A stretch of 6,740 nt of DNA from contig CANLHV010000067.1 in the NCBI GenBank assembly GCA_947490975.1, forward strand, positions 1 through 6,740, given 5' to 3'. Each line of letters opens with the position of its first letter. The first letter of the stretch is position 1. Shown one piece after another: positions 1 to 6,492 of this stretch. The notes under the pieces are model-generated. The model was not told the DNA's origin and made no database searches. It saw only the letters and a program-made list of their open reading frames with translations. Source of the DNA: Acidimicrobiaceae bacterium. Its GTDB lineage: Bacteria; Actinomycetota; Acidimicrobiia; Acidimicrobiales; Ilumatobacteraceae. The position numbers and the translations under genes are program-made.

Positions 1-758
1 CCGTTGTTTTTCGCCTCATCAAAGCAGATGCCCAGATCTTTGCGCATCCATTCGACAGCGAAACCAAATTCGAATTGATCACGAACCATCGTTTTAGAAC
101 GGTTTTCCATCTGCCACGACTGAGCTGCACCTTTTGAAATAACTTCGACCACCTGATCGGCGTCAAGACCGGCGCGCATTGCAAAATTAAGTGCTTCAGC
201 AAGACCCGAGACGGCGCCGGCGATGCAAATTTGATTGACCATCTTTGTTAACTGCCCTGCACCTGCATCGCCCATGCGTTGACACGCTTTGGCGTAAGCA
301 TCAAAGACTGGCCGCACTTGATCGAAAACTTTTTGATCGTCACAACCGCACATCACAGTCAGTGCACCATTCTCGGCACCAGCCTGGCCACCCGAAACTG
401 GTGCATCAATAAAGCCGACGCTCTTCGCAGTGCACGCAGCCGAAAGTTCACGCGCAAGCGTTGCCGAGGCAGTTGTGTGATCAACAAGTACCGAACCCGG
501 CTTCATGCCAACAATCAGACCATCTGCACCGAACACAACGCTGCGCACATCGTCGTCGTTGCCGACACACACCATCACAACATCGCTCTGCTCGCCAACT
601 TCGCGAGGCGTCAACGCAAAACTTCCGCCATTTTTTTCGACCCACTGTTTGGCTTTTTCAGTGTTGCGATTGTAAACAACCACATCATGGCCCTTACTGG
701 CTAGGTGACGCGCCATAGGCGAACCCATTACACCGAGTCCGCAAAAACCAACTTTCAT
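1..758 (-). CDS. NAD(P)-dependent 3-hydroxyisobutyrate dehydrogenase-family reductase (3' end outside window)
   Basis: This encodes a beta-hydroxyacid dehydrogenase of the 3-hydroxyisobutyrate / tartronate-semialdehyde reductase family, a soluble enzyme that interconverts short hydroxyacids and their semialdehydes. I translated 252 codons from the ATG at 756-758. An N-terminal Rossmann motif GLGVMG lies at residues 7-12. The substrate-binding signature DAPVSGG starts at residue 118. The catalytic-lysine block GAGQLTKMVNQ puts the expected Lys at 172 and Asn at 175, and a C-terminal WMRKDLG block carries the conserved Lys240. Family members are about 290 residues, so roughly 40 are missing past the left edge. 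The second strand of the Rossmann fold ends in VYNRN. An Asn-Arg at this point usually goes with NADP(H) preference, whereas NAD enzymes tend to have Asp. The gene starts 23 bp after the CarD stop, so the two are probably co-transcribed; its own ribosome site is weak (GGCGGG about 11 nt upstream). The family is secure, the substrate is not. Confidence 0.93.
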   Translation of the reverse strand, partial: MKVGFCGLGVMGSPMARHLASKGHDVVVYNRNTEKAKQWVEKNGGSFALTPREVGEQSDVVMVCVGNDDDVRSVVFGADGLIVGMKPGSVLVDHTTASATLARELSAACTAKSVGFIDAPVSGGQAGAENGALTVMCGCDDQKVFDQVRPVFDAYAKACQRMGDAGAGQLTKMVNQICIAGAVSGLAEALNFAMRAGLDADQVVEVISKGAAQSWQMENRSKTMVRDQFEFGFAVEWMRKDLGICFDEAKNN

Positions 759-781
759 TTCGCGTCAGACCCGCCGAAAAA

Positions 782-1375
782 CTATTTCTTTTTCGCTGCT
801 GCTTTGGTGGCTGCAGGTTTTGCAGCCGTTTTTGTTGCAGCCGACTTAGCTGCACCTTTAGTGGCAGTTTTCGCTGGCTTAAGAACGCCCTTTTCGAGCG
901 CCTTGTCTAAATAAATTTCAGCTTCTTCGGTCGTGCACTTCAACGCGGGCTGAATCTCAGAAATCAAATTGACGCGAGCGCGGTCATACATTGTTTTTTC
1001 AGCGGCCGACAAAGCCGAGTCACGATCGCGTGCGGCGAGGTTGCGTACAACTTCGGCGACTTGATAGACATCGCCACTCTTGAGTTTTTCTTGGTGATTC
1101 TTAAATCGGCGCGACCAGTTTGCCGGCACGCGAGGGTCTGCTTTCGAAAGTACCGAAACCAAGTCTTGCAACTCACTCGAAGAAACTGGCGGGCGTACGC
1201 CGACTGCAGAAATTTGTTCTACTGGTATCGACAGAGTCATTTCGTTGATCACCGTGCGCAAAATCAAATAGTCAGATGTCTTGCCGAAAGCCTTCATTCG
1301 CTTGATGTTCAAAACGATGCAAGCACCGTGTTGTGGATAGATGACTGTGTCACCCTTTTTCCATTTAAGTTTCAC
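782..1375 (-). CDS. CarD/CdnL-family RNA polymerase-binding transcription regulator with Lys/Ala-rich C-terminal tail
   Basis: This 197-residue protein belongs to the CarD/CdnL family, which binds the RNA polymerase beta subunit and stabilises promoter open complexes. Residues 1-62 form the RNAP-interaction (Tudor-like) domain, recognisable from KGDTVIYPQHGA at 7-18. Residues 70-160 form the helical DNA-contacting domain, with NWSRRF at 86-91 (Trp87 matches the family's DNA-wedging Trp) and SGDVYQVAEVVRNL at 100-113. Mycobacterial CarD is about 162 residues. The extra ~32 residues here (166-197) contain ten lysines spaced mainly every 3-5 residues among Ala and Thr, with no acidic residue, resembling the tails of actinobacterial HU-type proteins. 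Translation starts at GTG: an in-frame TGA lies five codons upstream, no ATG is available, and a strong GAAGGG site precedes it. The gene lies 62 bp after the dimethylglycine dehydrogenase-like gene and 23 bp before the reductase, an unusual setting. I do not see the ispD neighbour common in actinobacteria. Confidence 0.94.
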   Translation of the reverse strand: MKLKWKKGDTVIYPQHGACIVLNIKRMKAFGKTSDYLILRTVINEMTLSIPVEQISAVGVRPPVSSSELQDLVSVLSKADPRVPANWSRRFKNHQEKLKSGDVYQVAEVVRNLAARDRDSALSAAEKTMYDRARVNLISEIQPALKCTTEEAEIYLDKALEKGVLKPAKTATKGAAKSAATKTAAKPAATKAAAKKK

Positions 1376-1381
1376 TAAATA

Positions 1382-1388
1382 CCCTTCT
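1382..1388 (-). promoter_or_regulatory. Shine-Dalgarno site fixing the GTG start of the CarD gene
   Basis: On the minus strand AGAAGGG lies six nucleotides before the GTG at 1373-1375. This spacing, together with the in-frame TGA at 1388-1390, leaves GTG as the only reasonable start. I found no convincing -35/-10 pair in the 62 bp between the upstream flavoenzyme gene and this start; a TATCCT-like hexamer is present but has no good partner. Confidence 0.75.
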
Positions 1389-1437
1389 CAATCAGACCCC
1401 AAAGGATACGCCACGAACGACCAAATAGCCGAATAAT

Positions 1438-3873
1438 TTACGACCTAAGCCGTTCGTTGCGTGGGTCGAACAACGGTTCTTGCCCAACTGTGGCTTTCTT
1501 GCGCTCACCAAAAATTTCAATTTCAAGTTTGGTACCAGCAGCCTCAAACTCAGGGCGAACATAGGCAAGCGCCACGCTCTTGTTCAGCGTGAAACTCCAA
1601 CCGCCTGAAGTTGCGATGCCGATTCGCTTGTCGCCACTAAACACCGACGCACAAAAAGGTGCATCTGCGTCGCCATCTTCATCAAGTGTCATCGGCACGA
1701 ATCGCCACTTTGAGCCGGCAGCTTTTTCGGCAATCAACGCCTCGCGACCAACAAATGAAGGTTTGGTCAAGTCAACGAAGCGATCAAGCGATGCATCAAA
1801 CGGCGAGAAGCCAATTTCTAGATCACCTTTCCATCCGCGATAACACTTGTCGAGGCGCAAACTGTCGACTGCATAAATGCCCATGTCGGCAATTTGATGA
1901 TTCTCGCCCGCCTTCCAGATTGCGTCATAGAGAGCGACCATCTGCTCGTTCGACGCGTGCAACTCCCAACCAAGTTCGCCGACATAGTTGACGCGCAACG
2001 CACGCACAGGGCCGACTGCAGTGTCGATCATTCGCATCGACAACCACGGAAACGATGCATTATCAAGTGCGGATGTCGTGACTTGCGACAGAACGTCTCG
2101 CGAACGTGGCCCAACCAAAATCAACGAACCGTAATTCGCCGTCACATTTTTGAGCGTCACCGAACCATCTGTCGGCAAGGCCATCTCGAGTACATCGAGA
2201 TCGTGCCATTCTGAACTTGCAGCACCAACCAAATAAAAGCTGTCTTCAGCAACCCGCACGACGGTGAACTCGCTGAGCACTTTGCCGTCTGGCAACAGCG
2301 CATAGACCAAACTAATGCGTCCAACTTTTGGCAATTTTGTGCAAAGCAAATTATCGAGATACGCGAACGCACCCGGGCCTTTAACTTCAATTTTTGTAAA
2401 GCCAGGCAGGTCAAGTATCGCAACACCGTTTCGTGCTGCATGCACTTCTTTAGCAACAACTTTGCGCCAACCATTGCGTCTAAAGAATGACAGCGAATGA
2501 TCAGTCACTTCATTCTTCGGATCAAAATATGTTGGTCGCTCCCAACCGCCGCGCGCGCCGTATGAAGCGCCTTTCTTTTTTAGTTTTTCGTAGAGAGGCG
2601 AAACATATGCAGGTCGGCCTGCTGGTCGCTCTTCAAACGGAAAGCCCATCGCGTATTCGTTTTGATAAACCTCGACTGCCTTGTCGATTGTGTATTTCGT
2701 CGTTGCATATTCTTTATAACGACGACGGTCAATTGACCACAGATCAAATTCTGGTCGACCTGTGAGAATCCATTCGGCAATTGCTTTGCCGGCTCCGCCA
2801 CCTTGGGCGATACCGAAACTGAAAGTGTTGCAGTGGAAGAAATTGCGCATGCCGCGCTCAGGTCCGAGATATGGGTTGCCATCTGGCGCATACGGAATTG
2901 GTCCGTTAACAACCTTGGCAATGCCTGCTTCGCCAAGCACAGGCACGCGCTCGCCAGCGTCAAGAATTTGTTTTTCGAGACGCTCAAGATCTTCTGACCA
3001 CAACATGTTGGCGAACTGATCTGGAATACCGTCGAGCCACATCGGTGTTGCTTGCCATTCATATGGCCCAAGAATGAAACCACTGCGCTCTTGACGCAAG
3101 TAATAAGAGGTGTCAGGGTCACGAAGAAGCGGCAACGGTTCGGTACGTGCCGCAAGTTCGTCGATCTCTTCGGTGATCAAATATTGGTGAGCCATTGTCA
3201 TGATCGGCAGATGTCGACCAATTAGATCCATCACTTCACCTGCTCGATAACCGGCGGCGTTGATAACAATTTCGCACTCGATTTCGGTTTCAACACCGGC
3301 AGCAAGTGACGTAACCGTCCATTCATAGTTTTTGTGTTGCCGCAACGCGGTGACTCGCTCATTGCGTCGCACACGTGCACCGAGTGCTCGTGCAGCACGC
3401 GCCATCGCCTGAGTAACTTGCGACGGGTCAATGTCGCCGTCTAGTGGATCCCATAATGCGCCAAGCAGGTCGTGAGTTTTTAACAACGGATATCGATCGA
3501 CAAGTTCGGCTGGCGTCAGCATGTCGTACTCCATGTCGTTTGCGCGGGCCATGCTCTTTACGTGGCGAAACTCAGCCATGCGCTCTTCACTATGAGCAAG
3601 TCGCACTGAGCCAGTTACGTGATAACTGATCGGAAAATCTTTGTCTTTGGCAAGTTCGCGATAAAGCGCTGCCGAATATTTCTGCACCTGCATGACGCTG
3701 TAGCTAGTCGAATAAGTCGGTACGTTGCCTGCAGCGTGCCAAGTTGAACCTGATGTAAGTTCATCACGCTCGAGCAACAAGACATCGGTACAACCCATTT
3801 TCGCCAGATGATAAAGCGCGCTGCATCCTGCAATGCCGCCACCGATGATTACTACTTTTGCTCTCTCGCCCAT
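1438..3873 (-). CDS. Dimethylglycine dehydrogenase-like FAD oxidoreductase with C-terminal aminomethyltransferase (GcvT) domain
   Basis: This 811-residue two-part flavoenzyme resembles dimethylglycine dehydrogenase, which oxidatively demethylates an N-methylated glycine and transfers the one-carbon unit to tetrahydrofolate. The FAD-binding DAO fold covers about residues 5-375: GGGIAG at 11-16, ribose-binding Glu35 after VLLLE, and SGSTWHAAG at 41-49, whose His46 matches the covalent-FAD histidine of this family. His229 in the HQY motif and Tyr257/Tyr258 in SYYLRQ match the substrate-site His and Tyr of dimethylglycine oxidases. A linker domain follows (about 375-450, ending in GGWERPTYF), then GcvT-like domains at about 470-705 and 715-805. 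SYYLRQER and FGPYE-type motifs favour dimethylglycine over sarcosine dehydrogenase. In the folate half, Glu535 sits where GcvT has its key Asp, and Asp675 sits where most relatives have Glu. The ATG at 3873 has no upstream alternative before an in-frame stop, and its ribosome site is poor. It is probably the first gene of the leftward operon. The substrate is inferred. Confidence 0.93.
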   Translation of the reverse strand: MGERAKVVIIGGGIAGCSALYHLAKMGCTDVLLLERDELTSGSTWHAAGNVPTYSTSYSVMQVQKYSAALYRELAKDKDFPISYHVTGSVRLAHSEERMAEFRHVKSMARANDMEYDMLTPAELVDRYPLLKTHDLLGALWDPLDGDIDPSQVTQAMARAARALGARVRRNERVTALRQHKNYEWTVTSLAAGVETEIECEIVINAAGYRAGEVMDLIGRHLPIMTMAHQYLITEEIDELAARTEPLPLLRDPDTSYYLRQERSGFILGPYEWQATPMWLDGIPDQFANMLWSEDLERLEKQILDAGERVPVLGEAGIAKVVNGPIPYAPDGNPYLGPERGMRNFFHCNTFSFGIAQGGGAGKAIAEWILTGRPEFDLWSIDRRRYKEYATTKYTIDKAVEVYQNEYAMGFPFEERPAGRPAYVSPLYEKLKKKGASYGARGGWERPTYFDPKNEVTDHSLSFFRRNGWRKVVAKEVHAARNGVAILDLPGFTKIEVKGPGAFAYLDNLLCTKLPKVGRISLVYALLPDGKVLSEFTVVRVAEDSFYLVGAASSEWHDLDVLEMALPTDGSVTLKNVTANYGSLILVGPRSRDVLSQVTTSALDNASFPWLSMRMIDTAVGPVRALRVNYVGELGWELHASNEQMVALYDAIWKAGENHQIADMGIYAVDSLRLDKCYRGWKGDLEIGFSPFDASLDRFVDLTKPSFVGREALIAEKAAGSKWRFVPMTLDEDGDADAPFCASVFSGDKRIGIATSGGWSFTLNKSVALAYVRPEFEAAGTKLEIEIFGERKKATVGQEPLFDPRNERLRS

Positions 3874-3880
3874 CGCCTTG

Positions 3881-3904
3881 ACCGCACCCTCTCTAAAACC
3901 GCAC
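3881..3904. repeat. 7-bp direct repeat ACCGCAC, 17-bp period
   Basis: ACCGCAC occurs at 3881-3887 and again at 3898-3904, just upstream of the leftward dimethylglycine dehydrogenase-like gene, close to where its transcript would begin. Tandem half-sites with this kind of period are common for regulators binding one face of DNA, but two short copies are weak evidence. Confidence 0.3.
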
Positions 3905-3908
3905 TTTT

Positions 3909-3935
3909 TTTGGTGTCAAATTCTGAAAAACCAAA
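3909..3935. repeat. Small inverted repeat TTTGGT-15-ACCAAA
   Basis: TTTGGT at 3909-3914 and ACCAAA at 3930-3935 form a perfect 6-bp inverted repeat around a 15-bp AT-rich centre, in the middle third of the divergent intergenic region. It could be an operator. The A/T-rich arms and long loop make it a poor terminator. Confidence 0.3.
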
Positions 3936-3999
3936 GCCAAACTGTAGCGTTGTCAAGGCTAAAGAATTAAAAAGCACATAAACAAATTGTGAACAAAAT

Positions 4000-4005
4000 A
4001 AGAGG
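4000..4005 (+). promoter_or_regulatory. Shine-Dalgarno site of the sarcosine dehydrogenase-like gene
   Basis: AAGAGG lies six nucleotides before the ATG at 4012-4014 and supports that start, which places the FAD-binding GGGIVG motif at residues 14-19, as expected for the family. Confidence 0.7.
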
Positions 4006-4011
4006 CACCAA

Positions 4012-6480
4012 ATGGCAGAACTACCGACAAATGCTCGCGTCGTAATCGTCGGCGGAGGCATCGTCGGATGCAGTGTTGCCTATCACCTGGCCTTGCGTGG
4101 TTGCTCAGACGTCGTACTTCTTGAACGCAAGCAACTTACTTGTGGCACCACTTGGCACGCTGCGGGTCTTGTCGGTCAGTTGCGCGCTACTCACAACCTG
4201 ACTCGCCTCGCGCAATACACAACCAACCTGTTCAAAACGCTCGAAGACGTGACGGGTCAAGCAACGGGGTTTCAGCAGCGCGGCTCTGTTGCCGTGGCGC
4301 CAAATCATGAACGGTTCGAAGAACTCAAGCGCGGTGCTTCGATGGCGCGCGTTTTCGGCCTTGATGTCAACATCATTTCACCAAAAGAAATCGCCGAACT
4401 TGTGCCGCTTGCACGTGTCGACGATCTTGTTGGTGGCGTGCACCTGCCAAACGATGGCGTTGTCAACCCAATTGACACAACGCAAGCACTCGCAAAGGGC
4501 GCCCGCTCGCATGGTGTGAAAATTATCGAAAATGTCAAAGTTGATTCGATCATCGTCGAAGACGGTCGCGCGGTTGGTGTCAAAACAACACTTGGCGATG
4601 GCAGCAATACCAAATCAGAAATTCGAAGCGAGTTCGTTGTCAATTGTGCTGGCATGTGGGCACGCGAACTTGGTGATGCCGCCGGCGCGATCGTGCCATT
4701 GCACGCTGCCGAGCACTTTTATATCGTCACTGAAGCAGTGCCAGAAATTTCGCCAAACATGCCGGTGCTTCGCGACCCAGATGGCTGCGGATACTTCAAA
4801 GAAGACGCCGGCAAACTTTTGGTCGGTTGGTTCGAGCCAGTTGCAAAACCGTGGGGAATGAAAGGCATCTCAGAAGAGTTCTCTTTCACTTCTTTGCCCG
4901 AAGACTTTGAGCACATCGAACCGTTAGTCGCTGCGGCGACACATCGCATGCCGTTGCTTGCAAAAACCGGCATCAGATTATTTTTCAACGGCCCTGAATC
5001 TTTTACACCTGATGATCGATACCTGCTCGGCGAATCACCTGATGTTGAAAATCTATTTGTTGCCGCGGGTTTCAATTCAATTGGCATTCAGTCTTCTGGC
5101 GGTGCAGGCAAAGTTCTCGCCGATTGGATTCTCGACGGCAAGCCGCCAATGGATCTTTGGGATGTCGACGTTCGTCGCTCAATGCCATATCAGCGCAACA
5201 AAAAATATCTACACGATCGCACCGTCGAAACGCTCGGCTTGCTCTACGCGATGCACTGGCCGTTTAGGCAACCAGAAACTGCGCGCGGCGTTCGCAAATC
5301 AGTGTTACACGATCGCCTCGCCGACCGTGGCGCTTGCTTCGGCGAAGTCGCCGGATGGGAGCGCACCAATTGGTTTGCCCCGAGTGGCGTAAAACCCGAA
5401 TACATATATACGTATGGCAAACAGAATTGGTTCAAATATTCAGCCGAAGAACACCACGCGGTGCGCAATGCGGTTGGTCTGTTTGATCAGTCGTCGTTCG
5501 GCAAGTTCATTTTGCAAGGACCAGATGCAATGTCGGTGCTTAATCAAATTTGCGCCAACGAAGTTGATGTACCAGTGGGCAAAATTGTTTACACCCAATG
5601 GCTCAATGAAACTGGCGGTATCGAAGCCGACTTGACCGTTACGCGTCAAGCCATTGATTCGTATTTAATAGTCACCGCCGCGGCCACCCAGGTGCGTGAC
5701 TTTGCATGGTTGCGCGATCACATTCCAGCCTCGGCTCGGGCGATGGCGATAGATATTTCGTCGGGTCAAGCGGTTTTAAGCGTGATGGGGCCAAACTCGC
5801 GAGCGTTGCTTGCGTCGCTCACACCAGACGACCTCTCTAACGAAGCATTCGCGTTCGGCACATCAAAAATTATCGATTTGGCATATGCCCGAGTTCGTGC
5901 GAATCGCATTACATATGTCGGCGAACTGGGCTGGGAGCTCTACATCCCGACTGAGTTTGCGATGGGCGTTTTTGATGCGATCACCAGTGCAGGCAAAGAC
6001 TTTGGTCTGCGTCACGCCGGTTATCACGCGCTTAACTCATTGCGCACCGAAAAGGGTTACCGCCACTGGGGCCACGATGTTTCACCCGACGACACACCAC
6101 TCGAAGCCGGTCTTGGTTTCGTTGTCGCAATGAACAAGCGTGACGGCTTTATTGGCCGCGATGCACTGGCTAAACAAAAAGAAACGGGCCTCAATAAGCG
6201 CATGGTGCAATTCTCACTTGCCGACCCAGAGCGCCTGCTCTATCACAACGAACCAATTTGGCGTAACGGCGAACTTGTAGGCAGCATCACATCTGGCATG
6301 TTCGGCCACACGGTCAATGCATCGCTCGGCATGGGGTATGTCACGAATAAAACTGGCCTTGCCGATAAAACTTTCGTCACAGACGCACAATACGAAATCG
6401 AAGTTGCCGGCGACCGCATCAGCGCCACCGCGTCGCTCGATCCGTTCTACGATCCCAAGAGTTTGCGCGTCAAGTCGTAA
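4012..6480 (+). CDS. Sarcosine dehydrogenase-like FAD oxidoreductase with C-terminal aminomethyltransferase (GcvT) domain
   Basis: This 822-residue protein shares its architecture with the divergent neighbour. The DAO-type FAD domain spans about residues 8-380, with GGGIVG at 14-19, Glu38 after VVLLE, and CGTTWHAAG at 44-52, where His49 is the probable covalent-FAD site. His235 (EHFY) and Tyr261 (GYFKED) lie at the substrate-site positions. A linker domain (about 385-455, ending in GWERTNWF) leads into the GcvT domain (about 470-710) and its C-terminal barrel (about 720-815). The folate half looks intact: NETGGIEADLTV carries the key Asp540, and LRTEKGYRHW carries Glu680. GTTWHAAGL, YRHWGHDVSPDD and TPLEAGL favour a sarcosine dehydrogenase-type assignment, though the ESFTPDDRYLLGESPDV stretch also recalls the related pyruvate dehydrogenase phosphatase regulatory subunit family. 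The expected reaction is oxidation of an N-methylglycine to glycine with transfer of methylene to tetrahydrofolate. It probably forms an operon with the MttB-family gene 12 bp downstream. The exact substrate is uncertain. Confidence 0.93.
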   Translation: MAELPTNARVVIVGGGIVGCSVAYHLALRGCSDVVLLERKQLTCGTTWHAAGLVGQLRATHNLTRLAQYTTNLFKTLEDVTGQATGFQQRGSVAVAPNHERFEELKRGASMARVFGLDVNIISPKEIAELVPLARVDDLVGGVHLPNDGVVNPIDTTQALAKGARSHGVKIIENVKVDSIIVEDGRAVGVKTTLGDGSNTKSEIRSEFVVNCAGMWARELGDAAGAIVPLHAAEHFYIVTEAVPEISPNMPVLRDPDGCGYFKEDAGKLLVGWFEPVAKPWGMKGISEEFSFTSLPEDFEHIEPLVAAATHRMPLLAKTGIRLFFNGPESFTPDDRYLLGESPDVENLFVAAGFNSIGIQSSGGAGKVLADWILDGKPPMDLWDVDVRRSMPYQRNKKYLHDRTVETLGLLYAMHWPFRQPETARGVRKSVLHDRLADRGACFGEVAGWERTNWFAPSGVKPEYIYTYGKQNWFKYSAEEHHAVRNAVGLFDQSSFGKFILQGPDAMSVLNQICANEVDVPVGKIVYTQWLNETGGIEADLTVTRQAIDSYLIVTAAATQVRDFAWLRDHIPASARAMAIDISSGQAVLSVMGPNSRALLASLTPDDLSNEAFAFGTSKIIDLAYARVRANRITYVGELGWELYIPTEFAMGVFDAITSAGKDFGLRHAGYHALNSLRTEKGYRHWGHDVSPDDTPLEAGLGFVVAMNKRDGFIGRDALAKQKETGLNKRMVQFSLADPERLLYHNEPIWRNGELVGSITSGMFGHTVNASLGMGYVTNKTGLADKTFVTDAQYEIEVAGDRISATASLDPFYDPKSLRVKS

Positions 6481-6492
6481 TATGATGGCGAG

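Larger units (their letters stand above)
3875..3959. repeat. 8-bp perfect inverted repeat flanking the central intergenic region
   Basis: GCCTTGAC at 3875-3882 is repeated in inverted orientation as GTCAAGGC at 3952-3959, with 69 bp between the arms. A third partial copy, GTCAA at 3915-3919, lies midway, so the three shared pentamers start at 3878, 3915 and 3952, exactly 37 bp apart. Possible roles are a pair of operator half-sites supporting looping, or overlapping -35 elements. Chance cannot be excluded for sites this short. Confidence 0.4.
3874..4011. promoter_or_regulatory. Divergent intergenic region with presumed promoters for both flavoenzyme operons
   Basis: These 138 bp separate the starts of two divergent genes, so promoters for both directions should lie here or overlap the gene ends. 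The right half is AT-rich. A consensus TTGACA reads leftward at 3956-3951 and again at 3919-3914, and a TTGTCA reads rightward at 3950-3955. I could not pair any of them with a good -10: the best leftward candidates, TTTAGA at 3897-3892 or TAGAGA at 3895-3890, match only three of six bases. If these are used, the leftward leader would be very short, consistent with the poor ribosome site there. The short repeats listed separately are candidate operator sequences. Confidence 0.6.

Noticed and set aside
279..704. Open frame of 141 codons on the plus strand
   Set aside because: It lies antisense to the well-supported reductase gene, shows no recognisable domain, and its composition reflects the opposite strand's codons.
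785..880. Repetitive Ala/Lys codons at the CarD 3' end as a DNA repeat or frameshift product
   Set aside because: The frame stays open to a proper TAG and codons vary between units, so this is a low-complexity protein tail, not a tandem DNA repeat or a frameshift.
1376..1437. Possible CarD promoter or terminator after the flavoenzyme gene
   Set aside because: No hairpin is visible, and a TATCCT-like -10 has no acceptable -35 at 16-18 bp, so neither can be called.
2580..3155. Open frame of 191 codons on the minus strand, and other long frames inside both flavoenzyme genes
   Set aside because: They overlap clearly recognisable FAD/GcvT coding sequence in another frame and have no family motifs or ribosome sites of their own.
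3905..3911. Run of seven T residues as a possible terminator
   Set aside because: No GC-rich stem precedes it on either strand, and it sits between divergent gene starts where a terminator is not expected.
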